From contig JAFBJZ010000618.1 of the NCBI GenBank assembly GCA_016785225.1, positions 1 through 64,000 of the forward strand: a stretch of 64,000 bases of DNA. The letters run 5' to 3'. Position 1 is the stretch's first letter. Every line of letters begins with the position of its first letter. Below, one piece after another: positions 10,850 to 22,990 of this stretch. The DNA comes from Psettodes erumei. Its lineage: Eukaryota; Chordata; Actinopteri; Pleuronectiformes; Psettodidae. The notes below the pieces were generated by a model that was given only the letters and a program-made list of their open reading frames with translations, was not told where the DNA came from and did no database searches. A program made the position numbers and the translations under genes.

Positions 10850-11290
10850 TCTGTTCTTTATCCGTCTTATTCAAAAACAGGCTAGCGAAGTAGAGAGGAA
10901 GAGGAGGGATTTCCCTACTGACAGGAAAAACCCCAAAACTTTTTCCTCTGGTTGCATTAGCGAGCTGGATTGGAGAAGGGGTGGGGGCATTTTTCTCATA
11001 CTGCAGACCAGGAAGGGGGAGCTTCCTGTCACTTCTCCCGTAGGACTTCCTTTTTTACGGTTAAAGATGAAATTTGCGGCGAAAGAAGACGATTTTGTGG
11101 CCGTTAAGAAGCTCCTTTTCTCAGAGAAAGGATTAAAATCTGCCGCGAAGCAGACGATTGACCGGCGGCAGCGAGTTTTGTTATTATAAAAGAGGAGTCG
11201 CTTCAGTTCGCGTTCAAGGAGAAAAATAACAGAAAATGTTTCATCGAGTTGAGGGACCGAAAACCTAACGAAGGAAGCTCTACAGAAAGG
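10850..11290 (+). promoter_or_regulatory. Candidate CpG-rich promoter with TATA box and 5' non-coding exon
   Basis: This stretch is visibly richer in CpG than its surroundings, with roughly twenty CG dinucleotides in about 440 bp. It holds a consensus TATAAAAG at 11185-11192. A transcription start would be expected near 11215. The following sequence runs to CAGAAAG and then a GTAAAA splice donor at 11290. Two related motifs, GCGAAAGAAGACGATT (about 11079) and GCGAAGCAGACGATT (about 11145), lie upstream of the TATA box. The only cellular gene found downstream on the + strand is amot, whose first recognised exon opens with an acceptor at 52437. This could therefore be its 5' exon, with a roughly 41-kb intron. 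That link is inference. The 122-codon open frame at 10821-11189 shows no recognisable domain. Confidence 0.35.
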
Positions 11291-13449
11291 TAAAAAACTC
11301 GGGTTTACAGACAAGTAGTTAAGAAATGAAAAGTTGGGAAAGTGTAGCCCTGCTTCCACAGTGTCCTGTATTCACGTCTTCCAGTGAAAAAATGTGAAGG
11401 ATTATCAACGGATGTCAGAGAGAAAACCCCATGTTCCCGTAGGAAAGTACCAGTCATTTTCTTTTGTATGACGAAGGCAGCCAGAACAAACGTAGTTGGT
11501 GGTTTCAGAAAATGAAAATATAGAACTTTGATCTGCACACGTCATTCATTGTGGTTTCACTCTTCGTTCTGCTGTGAATCTGCTGTCTGCTGTGAATTCA
11601 TGACTTCAATAACTTAACTATTTTTTGAAACTTGGATAATGGAGTAATACGTAGAGGTGGGTGTAACCTTAACTTCATCCCTGGCTGTGTTAGCAGAACT
11701 TCGTCTGTTAGCTGCTTTTCAGCCTTAAGTTTCAGCGTGGGGCCACACAAGGGGTCTTTGATTGGGGGGGGCATGGAAAAACATTCAAGTTGTTTCTTCG
11801 AGCTGTCTCTGCTATTGTACACACAAGGTTTCACATGTATTCATCTGCTTAATTTCAGATTTCTATCACAGTTTCATACACTTCACATGTTGTGACTGTA
11901 ACCTGCATGCTGTAAGCAGCGCTACATGTTCCTGGGTTTGTTAATGCAACATCCAGGTTACTGCATCAGATGGCCTTTGACCTGTAGGAAAAACATCAAT
12001 AATTGGTTGGGCCACAAAATGTCCAGGTCGTTGGTTATTTGAAGATAATAACTTAACTATGAACAAATATACTTGTATTGTCATATTAGATGATAAATGA
12101 TGCAATGTGATGCCCAAGAACAATGTGCTTGATAAATTATAGTGATAATGAAAAATCTGTCTGGAAAACAAAATAGAGTATTACAGTAAGAGTTCTTTTG
12201 AGACCACAGTTTAAACAAGGAATTTGTTAAATTCAGAGAATGATAGAGATTTTACTTGATTACCGAGATCCTGTATTTTTTGGTACCCAAAGTTTTGAAA
12301 TTTGATCAGAAAAACAAATTGCTTCTTTATAGCAGCAGGATCTGGACAGTTGAGGAAACTTTATGGGATTCCCTCATCCATCTGTACTTGACTCTTCCTG
12401 CCATTCGCAGCACATCATCTGAGCTAGTTCTGTCATGGCCAAAACACAGGCAGCACCACCTTGTGTCAAAGCAGTGTCAAAACACTCACATGCTCCCACA
12501 GAATCTCTTTTCTGATCCTCTGGCAGCTCCATCACCTCCCCTCTTATTTTTGCATGTGTGTAGAACCATGGATGAGGCAAGATTAATTGTTGGGTTAAAA
12601 AATATCCAGAGTTACACGATCTACAATCTTGCCATTGTAAAGACAATGATAAAAAGGTATTAGATAGATAGATAGATAGATATTAGTTATAGGTATTATA
12701 GGTATTACCTATTACGAAATGTTTAGCACTTTCAGCTCTTTAGGTGAGAAACCAAGTTAGGTATTAGGGTAGGTATCCACATATGACTTCAAGCCAATAT
12801 CTGCAGCAATTTTAGTATGAAAACATTAGATGTGGCATATAGTTGAAAAGTTTCAGTTGAAGTCCCACTAGAATGGATAGCCGCCTGCTGATATAAATTT
12901 GCTTGGTAATTGGGTAAAGGATTACTGACAGGAAGTGTTGCTCTGCAGCACATTACATATGGTATACAGAATTTATGTCAAATAATGCTCAGCAATCAAT
13001 GTGAGTCATGTGATTCCGCACTGGGCGGCCATTGTGTTTTTGGCTTCATACACCAGTTCTTCTTTTAAATGATCTGATTCATAAATTGCACAAAAACTTT
13101 TTTCCTCCTCCTCCTCCTCCTTCCTGGGAAGGAACAAATGGTAACAGAACATATCTAAACTTGTCAAATAGGTGCTAAGGTTACTGTGACAATAGGCACT
13201 GTTGTCACAGTGCCATCATGAGACTGGAAGACACAGCAATGCCTACCATCACATGCAAATTTGGAAAGTCACTTATAGTGAATTTACTGCATTAACTTTC
13301 ATAAAGGGAATAATGCCATATTTTGTATGGAGCTTGCTACATATCTTCAACATATTTGTCCATTCGACATGTTCTGTACTTTACTGACGGTACACAAACA
13401 AAAACCAAAGGAATTTTGCTCTCCACTGTTGCCTGTTAGGTTTCTCTCT
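11291..13449. other. No gene seen
   Basis: AT-rich DNA without recognisable coding sequence. It contains a short (TAGA)n microsatellite at 12661-12681 and a (CTC)n-like tract near 13106-13122. Confidence 0.5.
12661..12681. repeat. (TAGA)n microsatellite
   Basis: About five tandem TAGA units. Confidence 0.85.
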
Positions 13450-13556
13450 TAAATACTGTGAGTGTGTCTTGACCTCACTGTGTTAAGTGCCTTGTGTTAA
13501 AGTATATTGTGAATTGACACTATACAAATAAAATTACATTGGATTGAATTGATCAC
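13450..13556 (+). repeat. Retroposon 3'-tail-like fragment
   Basis: The string ends TACAAATAAAATTACATTGG and then ATTGAATTG. This is the form of the 3' tail seen in many fish LINE- and SINE-type retroposons (tATAAATAAAaTTGATTGAATTG). No body of the element is recognisable upstream. Confidence 0.4.
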
Positions 13557-14719
13557 CTGCCAGAAGTATAATTAGATAAGTTAGTAAAGCTAAAGAAATT
13601 TGCATCATGGCAACTTCAGTTGTTGCCATCAGTAAGGTTGCAAGGGCCCCAAAAGAGTCTCATTTCCATGTTGGAAATGTTTGAGCATGAATGAAAACCT
13701 CCTACAGATTAGACAGAGAGAGGCCCACTGGGTTTGACCCAGAGCCTAGAAATTCCTCTCACTGCTCTGATATAAACACTTCTTGTTCCACTGTTACCTC
13801 TTCATTCCTAGCTTCTGCATCTCTCCCTCCTGTTTTCTTGCCCCATCTCTGTTTGTCTAAATTCCTATCATCATCTGCTCTGCACATTTTTATTTTTTGT
13901 TCAAAGTCCTAGCTTGCTGACTTGACAAAGTCTCTTCACAGTTGACTGGGGCTGTAAATAGATTTGTGGAAGGGAATATCAGTGAATTCTTGGGAGTTTA
14001 ATGCATTTTCTTGAAAAGCTAGGAAATACCACAGGATTTTTACAAATCCATAAATATGACAGGAAATCTTATTGTGGGTCATTTGTGGTGGTTTTCTCTC
14101 TAGTTTGCTCTCTTCAATTTGAAAGAACATGAAGATAAGTTATACAAGTGTTCTGCGTAATTCATGGAAAGTCAAAGAAAATTACATATATTAAAATATT
14201 CCTGATTGCATTTTCTGATGAGTTTGTTAAAATATTTCTCCTAAAAGAAAAGGATGCTGGATGTTTGTGAAGAAGATAGTTGAAGGGGATAGAGGTTGAC
14301 TGATTCATCTTTTTCGCTCATGGCACTGATTGGCTGTATTGGATGATCAGAATCGGTGACTCTTTGGCCACTGTTTATGCCTCATGTGTCATTGTTTCAC
14401 AGGGAGGTTGTTGTTTTGTCCTGTTTTAAAAAAACACTTCTGTAAATTATCTAGTTTTACCAAAGTATTTCAATAAAACAGTTGAGATAGAAAAAAATCT
14501 TGACCCTGGAACCCTGGATAATAACTCAAAGATTAGAGTTATAGTACAGACATAAACCAAGACTTTTGTGTGAAAAAAAAATACTTATTATATTAAAAAT
14601 GTGTATGTCTGTATCAGTTTTAGTATGGAAAATATGTCTCTTGCATGGCAATAATGTGTGTTTGATTTACTAACATTACTACATTATTACTACATACATA
14701 ACTACATTTACTAACCTTT
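13557..14719. other. No gene seen
   Basis: AT-rich DNA with no recognisable coding region or repeat. Confidence 0.5.
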
Positions 14720-15760
14720 TTCATTTAGATAGTGGTCAGCTGCTGAATCCTACCACACTTCCAACCCCCCAAAGCCAAACTCCCTTCACCCTCCCTACTG
14801 GGAAGATGTCATGCAACTCAGTGGAGAATTGTCAGAGGGTGGTCTCAACATTTGTGGTGATGGGGTTGCATCCTTTTTCTACAGTTGAGGCCCCATGATT
14901 TGCGTTACACCCCTCTGTGCAGGAATGATCTGTCAAACACCCTTAGTATTGGGTGGAGAAGCAGATGTCATAACAGAGCTGGCAAACATGGGCAGGGTAG
15001 CCATCACAAGTGATGGGTGGACTAGCTTAGCAGAGGATCACTACATACAGCCACCAGTCACAGACGGAGGAAACAGTGGCAGTGGAAATTGGGGAGGTGC
15101 TAAGAGTTTGGCATCTCCAAGAAGGTGGATGTAATGAACATGGACAATGTGTCAAACATGGAGTTTGCTGCCAAGAGGCTGGATATCCTCAGACATGGAT
15201 GTTTTGCCCATACCCTCAACATGGCAGCACAAAAAAATATACAGCCTTCCCACAGTGTCCGAGTGAGTCAACTGTGCTGAAAGAGAAGCAGCTTGTCCTC
15301 AAGCTTCCTGAACACACCCTCTTACTGGGTGTGAAAGCCAGATGGAACTTTCTATTCCTGATGGTTGAGAGATTCCTCAAAAAGTATCCATGTCTCCAAG
15401 CTGCAGCATTGGATCAGGGGCTAAAAGAGCAAATGGAGAGAAACAAGCTGGATAGGCTCACAAAAGAGGACTTCACCAAAGCAGAGGAGTTCATCAGGGC
15501 CATGAGGGTTAGGGGGGGTTAGGGTTAGGGTTAGGGGTTAGGGTAACCCTAACCCTAACCAGGAGAACAGAATTCAGAAGTTCCTGGAAAAGGTGACTGT
15601 GATGGACCCGATGTTCAAAGCCAGGAGTGACAAAGCCTCCACCTGGGGCTGTTTGCAGGAGGCAGCTATAGTATATACAGAAGCAGAAGATGTCCCACTC
15701 CAAGATCTCAGTGACAGTGACACACCCCAGGAAGAGGCTGAGTATGATGATTTATACTGA
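14720..15760 (+). pseudogene. hAT-type transposase remnant (ZBED1-like)
   Basis: Dispersed + strand frames preserve hAT transposase signatures. ELANMGRVAITSDGWTSLAE (14970-15035) is the catalytic-domain start with the conserved DGWTS. A later block includes LGVKARWNFLFLMVERFLKK (usual form STRWNSSFDMLERFL), then TKEDFTKAEEFIRAM. After the telomeric insert comes IQKFLEKVTVMDPMFKARSD (usual LDPRFK). The end is an acidic tail, LQDLSDSDTPQEEAEYDDLY. Several frameshifts occur, and a central portion normally found between EEFIRAM and IQKFLEK is absent. No terminal repeats are visible. Confidence 0.75.
15504..15560. repeat. Interstitial telomeric repeat, head-to-head
   Basis: About four imperfect TTAGGG units (G-run variants included) are followed directly by CCCTAA units (CCCTAACCCTAACC), so the two arrays face each other around 15544. 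The repeat lies inside the coding remnant of a hAT transposase and replaces part of it. Confidence 0.9.
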
Positions 15761-15764
15761 TCTC

Positions 15765-17294
15765 AGAGGAGGAAGACAATGTTGACCATGACCATCAGTC
15801 AGGAGTGATCCAGCACTCATTTTTGTCTCGAAAAATTGCTCTGTATTAAAAAAAGATATATATATATATTACCATTCTCATAGTTAAATGTTAAATGTTA
15901 AATGTTGGCCTAAGGAGCTCTGTGTATTCCATTCCAAATCTATGCTCTGCATTAGCAGTGTTATTGAAGGAGAGGAACATTTCATTCTGTTCAGAATATA
16001 TTATATAGATAGACTCAAAGTTAAACAAAAAAGCAAAGCCACTTCTGTAAACAATGCTTTGTTGTTTCATCTTTTCACCAAATAACAGAATAGTATCAGT
16101 AATGGCAGAAAATTGTTATTCAGTCTCAAAATGTTATCAATATCAATAAGAATTCAGGATCCCCATCACTACTCATACACTACTACAGAAAAACAAGAAC
16201 CATCATGTTTTTAGAATGTTGAGAATTTGAAAACGTGTCTCAACTTCCTATATTCTCCATTTCAAATAAAAAAAACCCTCTGCAGACATTTCCTTAAATT
16301 CTGAAGCAGTGGTCACCCACCACAGCAAAATTAATGTAGTGGACACACTGAGATTATTAAAGCAATTCTATCTGTTCTAATTCTAAGTAATTCTATCGCA
16401 GCTATGCGCCAGTATCTATATCTCTATCTACTTTTGATCAAAATATCTGTGTGTATGTGATTCACTCTTGATAATAATCTAAACATCTGTTAAATACTCC
16501 ATGAAATGGCACTCATTCTTTTTTCTTTTTAAGATGGTAAGTGTACTCAGTAAGTGGGTATTTATCGCATATCTGACCTGTTTTCAGTTAATTTCTCCCC
16601 ACAAACATTTTCTCTGGAATATGTAAACCAACACTGTCAGCTTCTCATTTGTGTTACAATACATGTAGACAAGGAGAAAAAGAAACTGTTGAACTGTTAA
16701 TTTAATTACCAGTTTAGGTTTAGCAACTTAACTATCCATTAGTGAAATTAAATTGCACTCTCCTAAGTCACGCACATGAATTATTCATAGAGAGGTATTC
16801 AATGATGTAATGGAAGAGCAGCACTTCCAACATACTTCATGGATGTTCTCTTACTGATGGTTAAATGGTTTAAAGAGTGACAAATAACTGGTTATGTGTG
16901 CAAAAGTACTTGCTAGGCTGCAGCATGTTGTGCATGATAACAAACTTGGACTGACTACGTGTGATAAAGGGCAACTTCACTTTATCCTTAAGCACATGGC
17001 TCAGCTATTGGCTTTTCATGCTTCAGAATATTATTTTCTTGACTGCTAAAAAAAAATCCACAATCGGTCAACCTCCAGCAGGGGCACCATTTGGCACTGT
17101 AAAAGCTATGGAGTATCAACAGGCCACCTGTGTGTGATTTTCCCTATGACTGAGCCTTGGAGCGCTTGTAAAAAAAAAACAAGAAAAATGTTTGCAGCCT
17201 GCTTTTAGCCAGGCCGTGATGTCATGTTGCCTGACCAGCAGCCAGCCACCCTCCCACGCTCCTGAAAAAAATCATTGAGAAAGCACTTTATATG
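15765..17294. other. No gene seen
   Basis: AT-rich DNA. A short (TA)n run lies at about 15858-15869. Nothing else is recognisable. Confidence 0.5.
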
Positions 17295-17782
17295 TGTTGG
17301 GCCAGCGTAACACGTGGTCACCAATTGTTCTTTACCTCACGGGGGCACCATTTGCTGGAGCACCCTTTGTTGAGGTTGCCTACTAAGGGCACTAATTATT
17401 GGGGTTTGGCTATCCAAAATAGTTAATAATTATTAGATTAATAATTATTAATTATTAAATAATTGGATCTAATACATTAGATCACCTCGGGGCACCACCC
17501 TTGTTACAAGGGAAAGATAGCCAATTTATTAAATCAATCTCATAACTAGTACTAAATTGTCAATTTGGAACTCTGATTAATAATTAATTTAATAACTAGA
17601 ACCAAAATTACCAGATTAACAACTAGTTTAGGTAGAAGGAATTTGGAGTTCTTGACCGTGTAGAGGTTGGCGGAATTCACTCTTGTGCAACATTAAACAG
17701 ACAACAGGTATGTTTAATAATCATTTATTAACAAGAATAAAAGAAAAGGAAACATACAATCTAGCTACAGTGTACTTTCTAC

Positions 17783-17784
<2 letters not shown>

Positions 17785-17840
<56 letters not shown>
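17785..17840. repeat. (GT)n microsatellite
   Basis: Uninterrupted GT tract inside the LTR-like repeat. The corresponding place in the other copy carries a CA tract at 28366-28394. Confidence 0.95.
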
Positions 17841-17841
<1 letters not shown>

Positions 17842-17909
17842 AAAATGGCTGCTGAGGCCTGAGAGGCCCTGAACAAAGAAGATCTGTGGAGGCACTCAGA
17901 CCATGTGCT

Positions 17910-17910
<1 letters not shown>

Positions 17911-17962
<52 letters not shown>
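17911..17962. repeat. (GT)n microsatellite
   Basis: Second uninterrupted GT tract inside the LTR-like repeat. It corresponds to the CA tract at 28214-28260 in the inverted copy. Confidence 0.95.
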
Positions 17963-17964
<2 letters not shown>

Positions 17965-18903
17965 CATGAGGTGCCAGGTTAGAGGAAGGATGGTTAGTTA
18001 GCATGCAAGCGTAACCTAACTACATCTACTTAACAATGTGGCAGAGCCAACTATACAATAACCTGTCTACCAAACTGATCACAACACTCAGTAAACACAA
18101 ATACATCAAATCACAGTCCTTGATTTATCTTTAGCTTAGCTTATCTTAGCTTGACTAGGCCCAGTTGGTGTTACCAGTTCTGCTGTGAGAGACACTCTCT
18201 CTGGTGTGTTGCTCCTTTGGCTGGTGGTTCCTGATGGAAGGGCCAAGCAGAGAGAGTTGGAATTCCGATGTTGGAAGGCAGTCTTTGCTGTGCGGTCCTG
18301 ATGGCGGATGCTGGAGGGAAACTGGCCGCTCCTTTGACGTAGTTGGTTAGCAGCTAGGTGCTAACTTGCTGTGTGGCTCCTGTTGTATGGAGGATTAGCC
18401 TACAAACCTTATGTTTGTTGGCTAATGGAGTTTGTTTGCCGGATCTTGATCGTTCCTCAGCAGGCTCTCGCGTCACTGCTGTGAGGAAAGGTCTGAGGAT
18501 CTGCTTTGGTCAGCAGGCTACCTCAGACGGCCAGCTGCAGCTGCACAGCTGGGGATCCCTGGAGAGCGGTTCCAGGGTGGAGTTGGAAGAGTTGTTGAAG
18601 AGGAGTAGTTGCAAGAGAAGAGAAGAGGAAGGAAGAGAAGAGTAGAGAAGAGAAGAGAAGAGGAAGGAAGAGAAAGGAGCTTCAAGAGAAGAGAGCGAAT
18701 AAAGGCTGAGCACAGCCTTTATATGACTTGATGACCTCAGAGGTCACATGCCACAGTCATCCAGTGGTGGCTGCTGGATCGGATTTCACACCTGGAAGGT
18801 TGTGGGACTTTAAGGTTCCGGTGCTTTCCTTTGTCTCCAAGACAAACAAAGCCATGTGGTCGAAACTTGGTTATGCGTGGTGAGCCTCCATTGCTCACCA
18901 CCA

Positions 18904-19619
18904 GGTTCAGGTCCCAACAGAGTTGAGCTTCCCGACAGCCTGGTGGATGAAGCTGTCCTTTAGCCTGCTGGTTCTGGCCTGGAGACTCCGCTGTCATGTT
19001 CCTGATGGAAGCAGGCTGAAGAGGCATTGGGATGGGTGGGTTTCTGTATGAATAAATTTGCACATGGAGACATGTGGGAGCACAAACAAAAAAGTCTTCC
19101 ATTATTTTTTCCAGCCACGCTGGCAGGATGAAATCACATCAGGTGAGCCACTTTCCATGAAACACAAAATCCACTCTAACCGTTAAACAAAATATTTCTC
19201 AACAAACACAATAACACAATCATAATAAAAAAAACAGGCATACTTACTGGCATAATACTGGGATGACTTAAAGTGGGCATTTACTTCCTTGTTTTTATGC
19301 TATATTTGTATTTTTTCTGAAATCCCTGTGAAGCATCCGCGATATGCATTGATAAGATGGTTTCTTGCAGTTGCAAATTTGACTGATATACACTGTGTAT
19401 GTGCTCACAAAGAATTATATCATTGTTTCTGGCTTCAACTTGGGAAAATCTGCTTCAGACTCTCGACATACACCTATTTTGTGTTAAATTTTGAGATAAT
19501 CCTTTGTCTGCAACTCTACTATTTCACTGAACAGAGCAGAGCAATTAGTTTGTGTAAGATAGGATGCATCCTCATAGAATGACAGAAATAGAAAGATGTA
19601 AAATCTTTTTATGCTGATT
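18904..19619. other. No gene seen
   Basis: No recognisable coding sequence or repeat family. Confidence 0.5.
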
Positions 19620-20000
19620 TACATCACGGAATCTCTGATCAAATTCTCCCCGTAGGGCTTCCAGAACTTCATCAAGTTCTTTGGGTTTGAAGTGCTGTTC
19701 CAGAGGTAGGTCATTAGTGGTGACAGCTCTTTCTGGCAAAATTTGGGAGGGGAATCAAATCTCTGATAGGTGTATAAAAGGTAGTTATTGTGTTCTGGAA
19801 TGCTGCGATTGCTTTCAGCATGTTGCTTGGAAGCTTATGTCTCCTTTGAAGCTGCAAACTCAGAGCGTTCAGGTGGATGATGAAATCCATCACTAGAGCC
19901 AGCCATTTAATTCCTTGTGAGTCTTCCAGCTTCTTGCTGTCCAGAAAAGTCATAATCTCACTCTAAACTGTTACAGCACATTTCGCATGGACAACCATCA
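19620..20000 (-). pseudogene. Possible hAT transposase fragment
   Basis: The minus frame encodes IKWLALVMDFIIHLNALSLQ followed by LQRRHKLPSNMLKAIAAFQ. This resembles the segment 'LAFLVDITxHLNxLNLxLQGxxxLxxxMYxxVKAF' found in GTF2IRD2/EPM2AIP1-like hAT transposases. Only about 80 codons are open, and no other domain is seen. Assignment is by motif resemblance only. Confidence 0.45.
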
Positions 20001-21985
20001 TCTTACCAGGTATCACAAAATCACGATACTCTCTCATTTGTTTTTTTTTTTAAATTCAGTGCTGGAATTTTCTGTTAAATACACTGGAGCCCATCTTACG
20101 ACACAAACAACCCTTTGCACAACACTTGTTTAGTTTTGATACGAGTGACCACTGATATATGATTCAGTGACAACTGACAAAGTTGCTTTGGGTCACATAC
20201 CACATAAGCAGGGGATCTGGGGACCTTTGCTGGATGTCTGAGCTCTTTCTTTCCCCACATTTCTAATGTCTCTACGCTGACTCTTCAGTAAAGTCATTCA
20301 GATTGTCCTTGCAACTTGTCTCGCAAAGACATGGAAGAAGATTAACCATGGTGTCTGTGGGAATAACTACAATTTCTACTGTCGACATACAAGCTAAGAA
20401 TATGTGCTTAAAGCTCAGATGATAACAAAAATGACCACGAAGCTATACGTATATTGAAAGCATTATGCTTTAGCTAATACACTTGCACACAGCCAGTCAC
20501 AGACAGTAACAAGTGGCTGATGAGTGCTTTTTACTCCAGTGACTAATACAAAGTCCATCCACTTAAATTTGGGCTTGAGTTACTTCAGACACCTCAGATG
20601 GTTTGTAGCCTGCTGCTTTTTGGTGAAGTTGATGCACCGCAGCATGGTGGCTGCTCTGTGTTTGTATAACCAGCACAACATATTTGCTAGCAAGCTGTTA
20701 GGGATGGACGGACTGGTGTTCACTGAATTTTTCACTAGTGCCCTTCAGTTTTGGTTTCTTTTTGCTTTAGTCTTAATTTTTTTCTTGTTTATCACACTGT
20801 TCTGTGTCTTTTTTGTATTATACTACTTAGTAAAAGCCCAAGTATTATATTGCATACTTATAGCATATATTTTAACGGTTGCCTTCAGTCATCTATCCTG
20901 TGTAGTTGCTGTGGGTGCTGTGATCATACAGTGTGTTGATGTTTATATTTGTGCTGGTGTCTAGTGCAGCCCATAGCCCACCAAATGACCACAGAATGTG
21001 GCTGCATTGTGTTCATGTTCCTCTAAGGCTATTCAGCATTCACATTTCTAACAGATACTTTACTTGCTCTAAAAACTGTATGACCCCCACACAAGCTTGT
21101 CAAGAATGTCTTTAAACAATATACAGAGTGTATGTAGCGTTGCCCACATCCACATTAAGCCAATAAAATTCATTAACACATTTTCAGTTTTCACCCCAAA
21201 AACTATTCTTTTGGAAAGAGATGACAGAAATATGAGACAAGAATGATGTCATAAAATATGTAAATATGTAAATTAGAATATATTCTGAACCAGCATTGGA
21301 TTGAATCAGATAGAAATATACACATGCATAAATATCATCAAATTAAATTCCTTGGTTGAATGTTTCTGTTCTATATATGTCAGGAACTGGGTGGAGCTGG
21401 TGCCAGGATACTGGGGTGTTACTGTATGTTTCCTCAGCATATCTGGAACTATACCACTAAATACTGTATGTTGAACTATTGAAGAGTGTCAGGCATAATA
21501 ACAAGATGTGTACGTGTATTGAGTAGTGTCGTGGAAATTGTCTGGAAAAGATAGCACTTTGGACACATAAAAGAAACTAGAAAGGGTTAAAGTATTAGAG
21601 TATATTGTAATTACAATAGGAGATCAACAATACCTCAGCACATGTGGTGGAAAGGAGGATCTCAAACTTACAACAGCAAAACGTTCAACCTTTATAGCAT
21701 CTTTAAAGGTCATGGTCTTTCATACTATTGGCTAGTTTCCCCAAAGTTAAAAACATTCTTGTCCACTTGGCAAAATCCGAATCTGTGATGACCATAAATG
21801 CTCACACAGTTGTCCAACTTACACATGCATATGTAAGTAAGAACAGTAGCCTCATGCTGTGGCACCAGTCAAATATGCAGCGTCTTCCTTTCTTGGTAAC
21901 TCTAAGACACTGGTGTCACCTAATGTTACAGCAGCTCCGTACTTTCTCACCTATTTCTTAGTTTTTGTAACGTTTTTAGTATATT
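20001..21985. other. No gene seen
   Basis: AT-rich. A hydrophobic open frame at 20524-20964 lacks an ATG at its start and any recognisable family, and is attributed to T-rich composition. Confidence 0.45.
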
Positions 21986-22279
21986 TCTCCAATCTTTTTT
22001 CTACTTACGTCGGCACTTTAAGCGAGTGCGCAACTATGGATGTTCACTCTGTTATTATTGTAGTTTGCGCCTTGCTGTTTATGGAACTTTTTGGTGTGGC
22101 TGAAGGAAACACACTCAACCATGGCTCCCCATTCAACCACGGCTCTATTGTTTACACCCGGGATCAGCTGTTCGCCCTGCGCCACACACCCCTCCTCGGC
22201 GTGGAGAGGCCGGCGATACCCAAGGAGCTACGGAGGAGGAGAAGAGGCTGCAGATCGGGAGTGAAGCGCAGGGAGCAGA

Positions 22280-22836
22280 AAAAAAACGGTATAAGCCATG
22301 TCTACCGTCTGTCATCATGGGGAACGTAAGATCTCTCCCCAACAAGATGGAAGAGCTAGCGGCGCTGACCCGGCTGCAGAGGGAGTACCGGGAATGCAGC
22401 CTCATGTGCTTCACGGAGACGTGGCTGAGTGAACTTTCTCCGGACTCACACGTCACTCTGGACGGTTTTCAACTACTTCGGGCAGACAGGAATGCAATGG
22501 AGAGCGGTAAGAAGAAGAAGGGGGGGAATTGCTGTGTTTGTGAATGAGAGATGGTGCCATCCGGGACACATAACAGTTAAAGAGCAACTCTGCACCAGAG
22601 ACTTGGAGCTGTTAGCGGTTAGCATGCGGCCATACTACCTCCCGAGGGAGTTTTCACATGTCATCGCTGTGACTGTGTACATCCCCCCCTCAGCGGATGC
22701 TGCTACAGCTACAGACCTGATCCACACTACTGTCTCTCAACTACAAAACCAGCACCCCAATCCTTCCTCCTCATCTCCGGTGACTTTAATCACACTTCCC
22801 TGTCCACTTCTCTTCCCACCCTCACCCAGTATGTGA
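22280..22836 (+). pseudogene. L2 LINE endonuclease domain, frameshifted
   Basis: 22317-22547 encodes MGNVRSLPNKMEELAALTRL, CSLMCFTETWLSELSPDSHV and GFQLLRADRN, the first blocks of an APE endonuclease (MGNxRSL and ETWL boxes). The frame shifts near 22525 in a run of G after GKKKK. It then continues as a GGIAVFVNERWCHPGHITV block and AVTVYIPPSAD. The catalytic block near the domain end (usually SGDFNH) appears in another frame around 22780 (ISGDFNH-like), so at least two frameshifts are present. The enzyme would nick target DNA for reverse transcription. Confidence 0.85.
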
Positions 22837-22990
22837 AATGTCACACTAGAGACAATAAGACTCTGGACCTCCTGTATGCCAACATCAACAATGCATACAC
22901 ATCATCCCCCTCCCCCGCTGGGTCGTTCAGATCACAACCTCGTCCACCTAACCACTGACTACACCCCCATGGTGAAGAAACAACCCCCCT

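Larger units (their letters stand above)
17295..18903 (-). mobile_element. 1.6-kb LTR-like repeat, copy 1
   Basis: This is the reverse complement of 27312-28884 over essentially its whole length. Read on the minus strand it starts TGGTGGTGAGC and ends GGCCCAACA, so it has TG...CA termini. It has a TATA box (TATAAAGG at 18723-18716) and an AATAAA signal (17729-17724), the layout of a long terminal repeat. A small hairpin GGTGAGC...GCTCACC sits at the 5' end. AT-rich palindromic strings (around 17430-17485) lie near the 3' end. No primer-binding site, polypurine tract or target duplication is clear, so calling it a solo LTR is tentative. Confidence 0.6.

Noticed and set aside
10821..11189. Overlapping open frames (122 codons + strand, 162 codons - strand) in the CpG-rich region
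   Set aside because: Neither has a recognisable domain. The frames cover the TATA box region and are better explained as chance openness in promoter-like sequence.
18358..18645. A host protein-coding gene at this place
   Set aside because: The same frame recurs in the second LTR-like copy, so it belongs to a repeat; kept only as a finding.
20524..20964. 146-codon hydrophobic frame that looks like a membrane protein
   Set aside because: It has no ATG at the start and lies in a T-rich stretch, which by itself yields Phe/Leu/Val-rich translation. No splice or family support.
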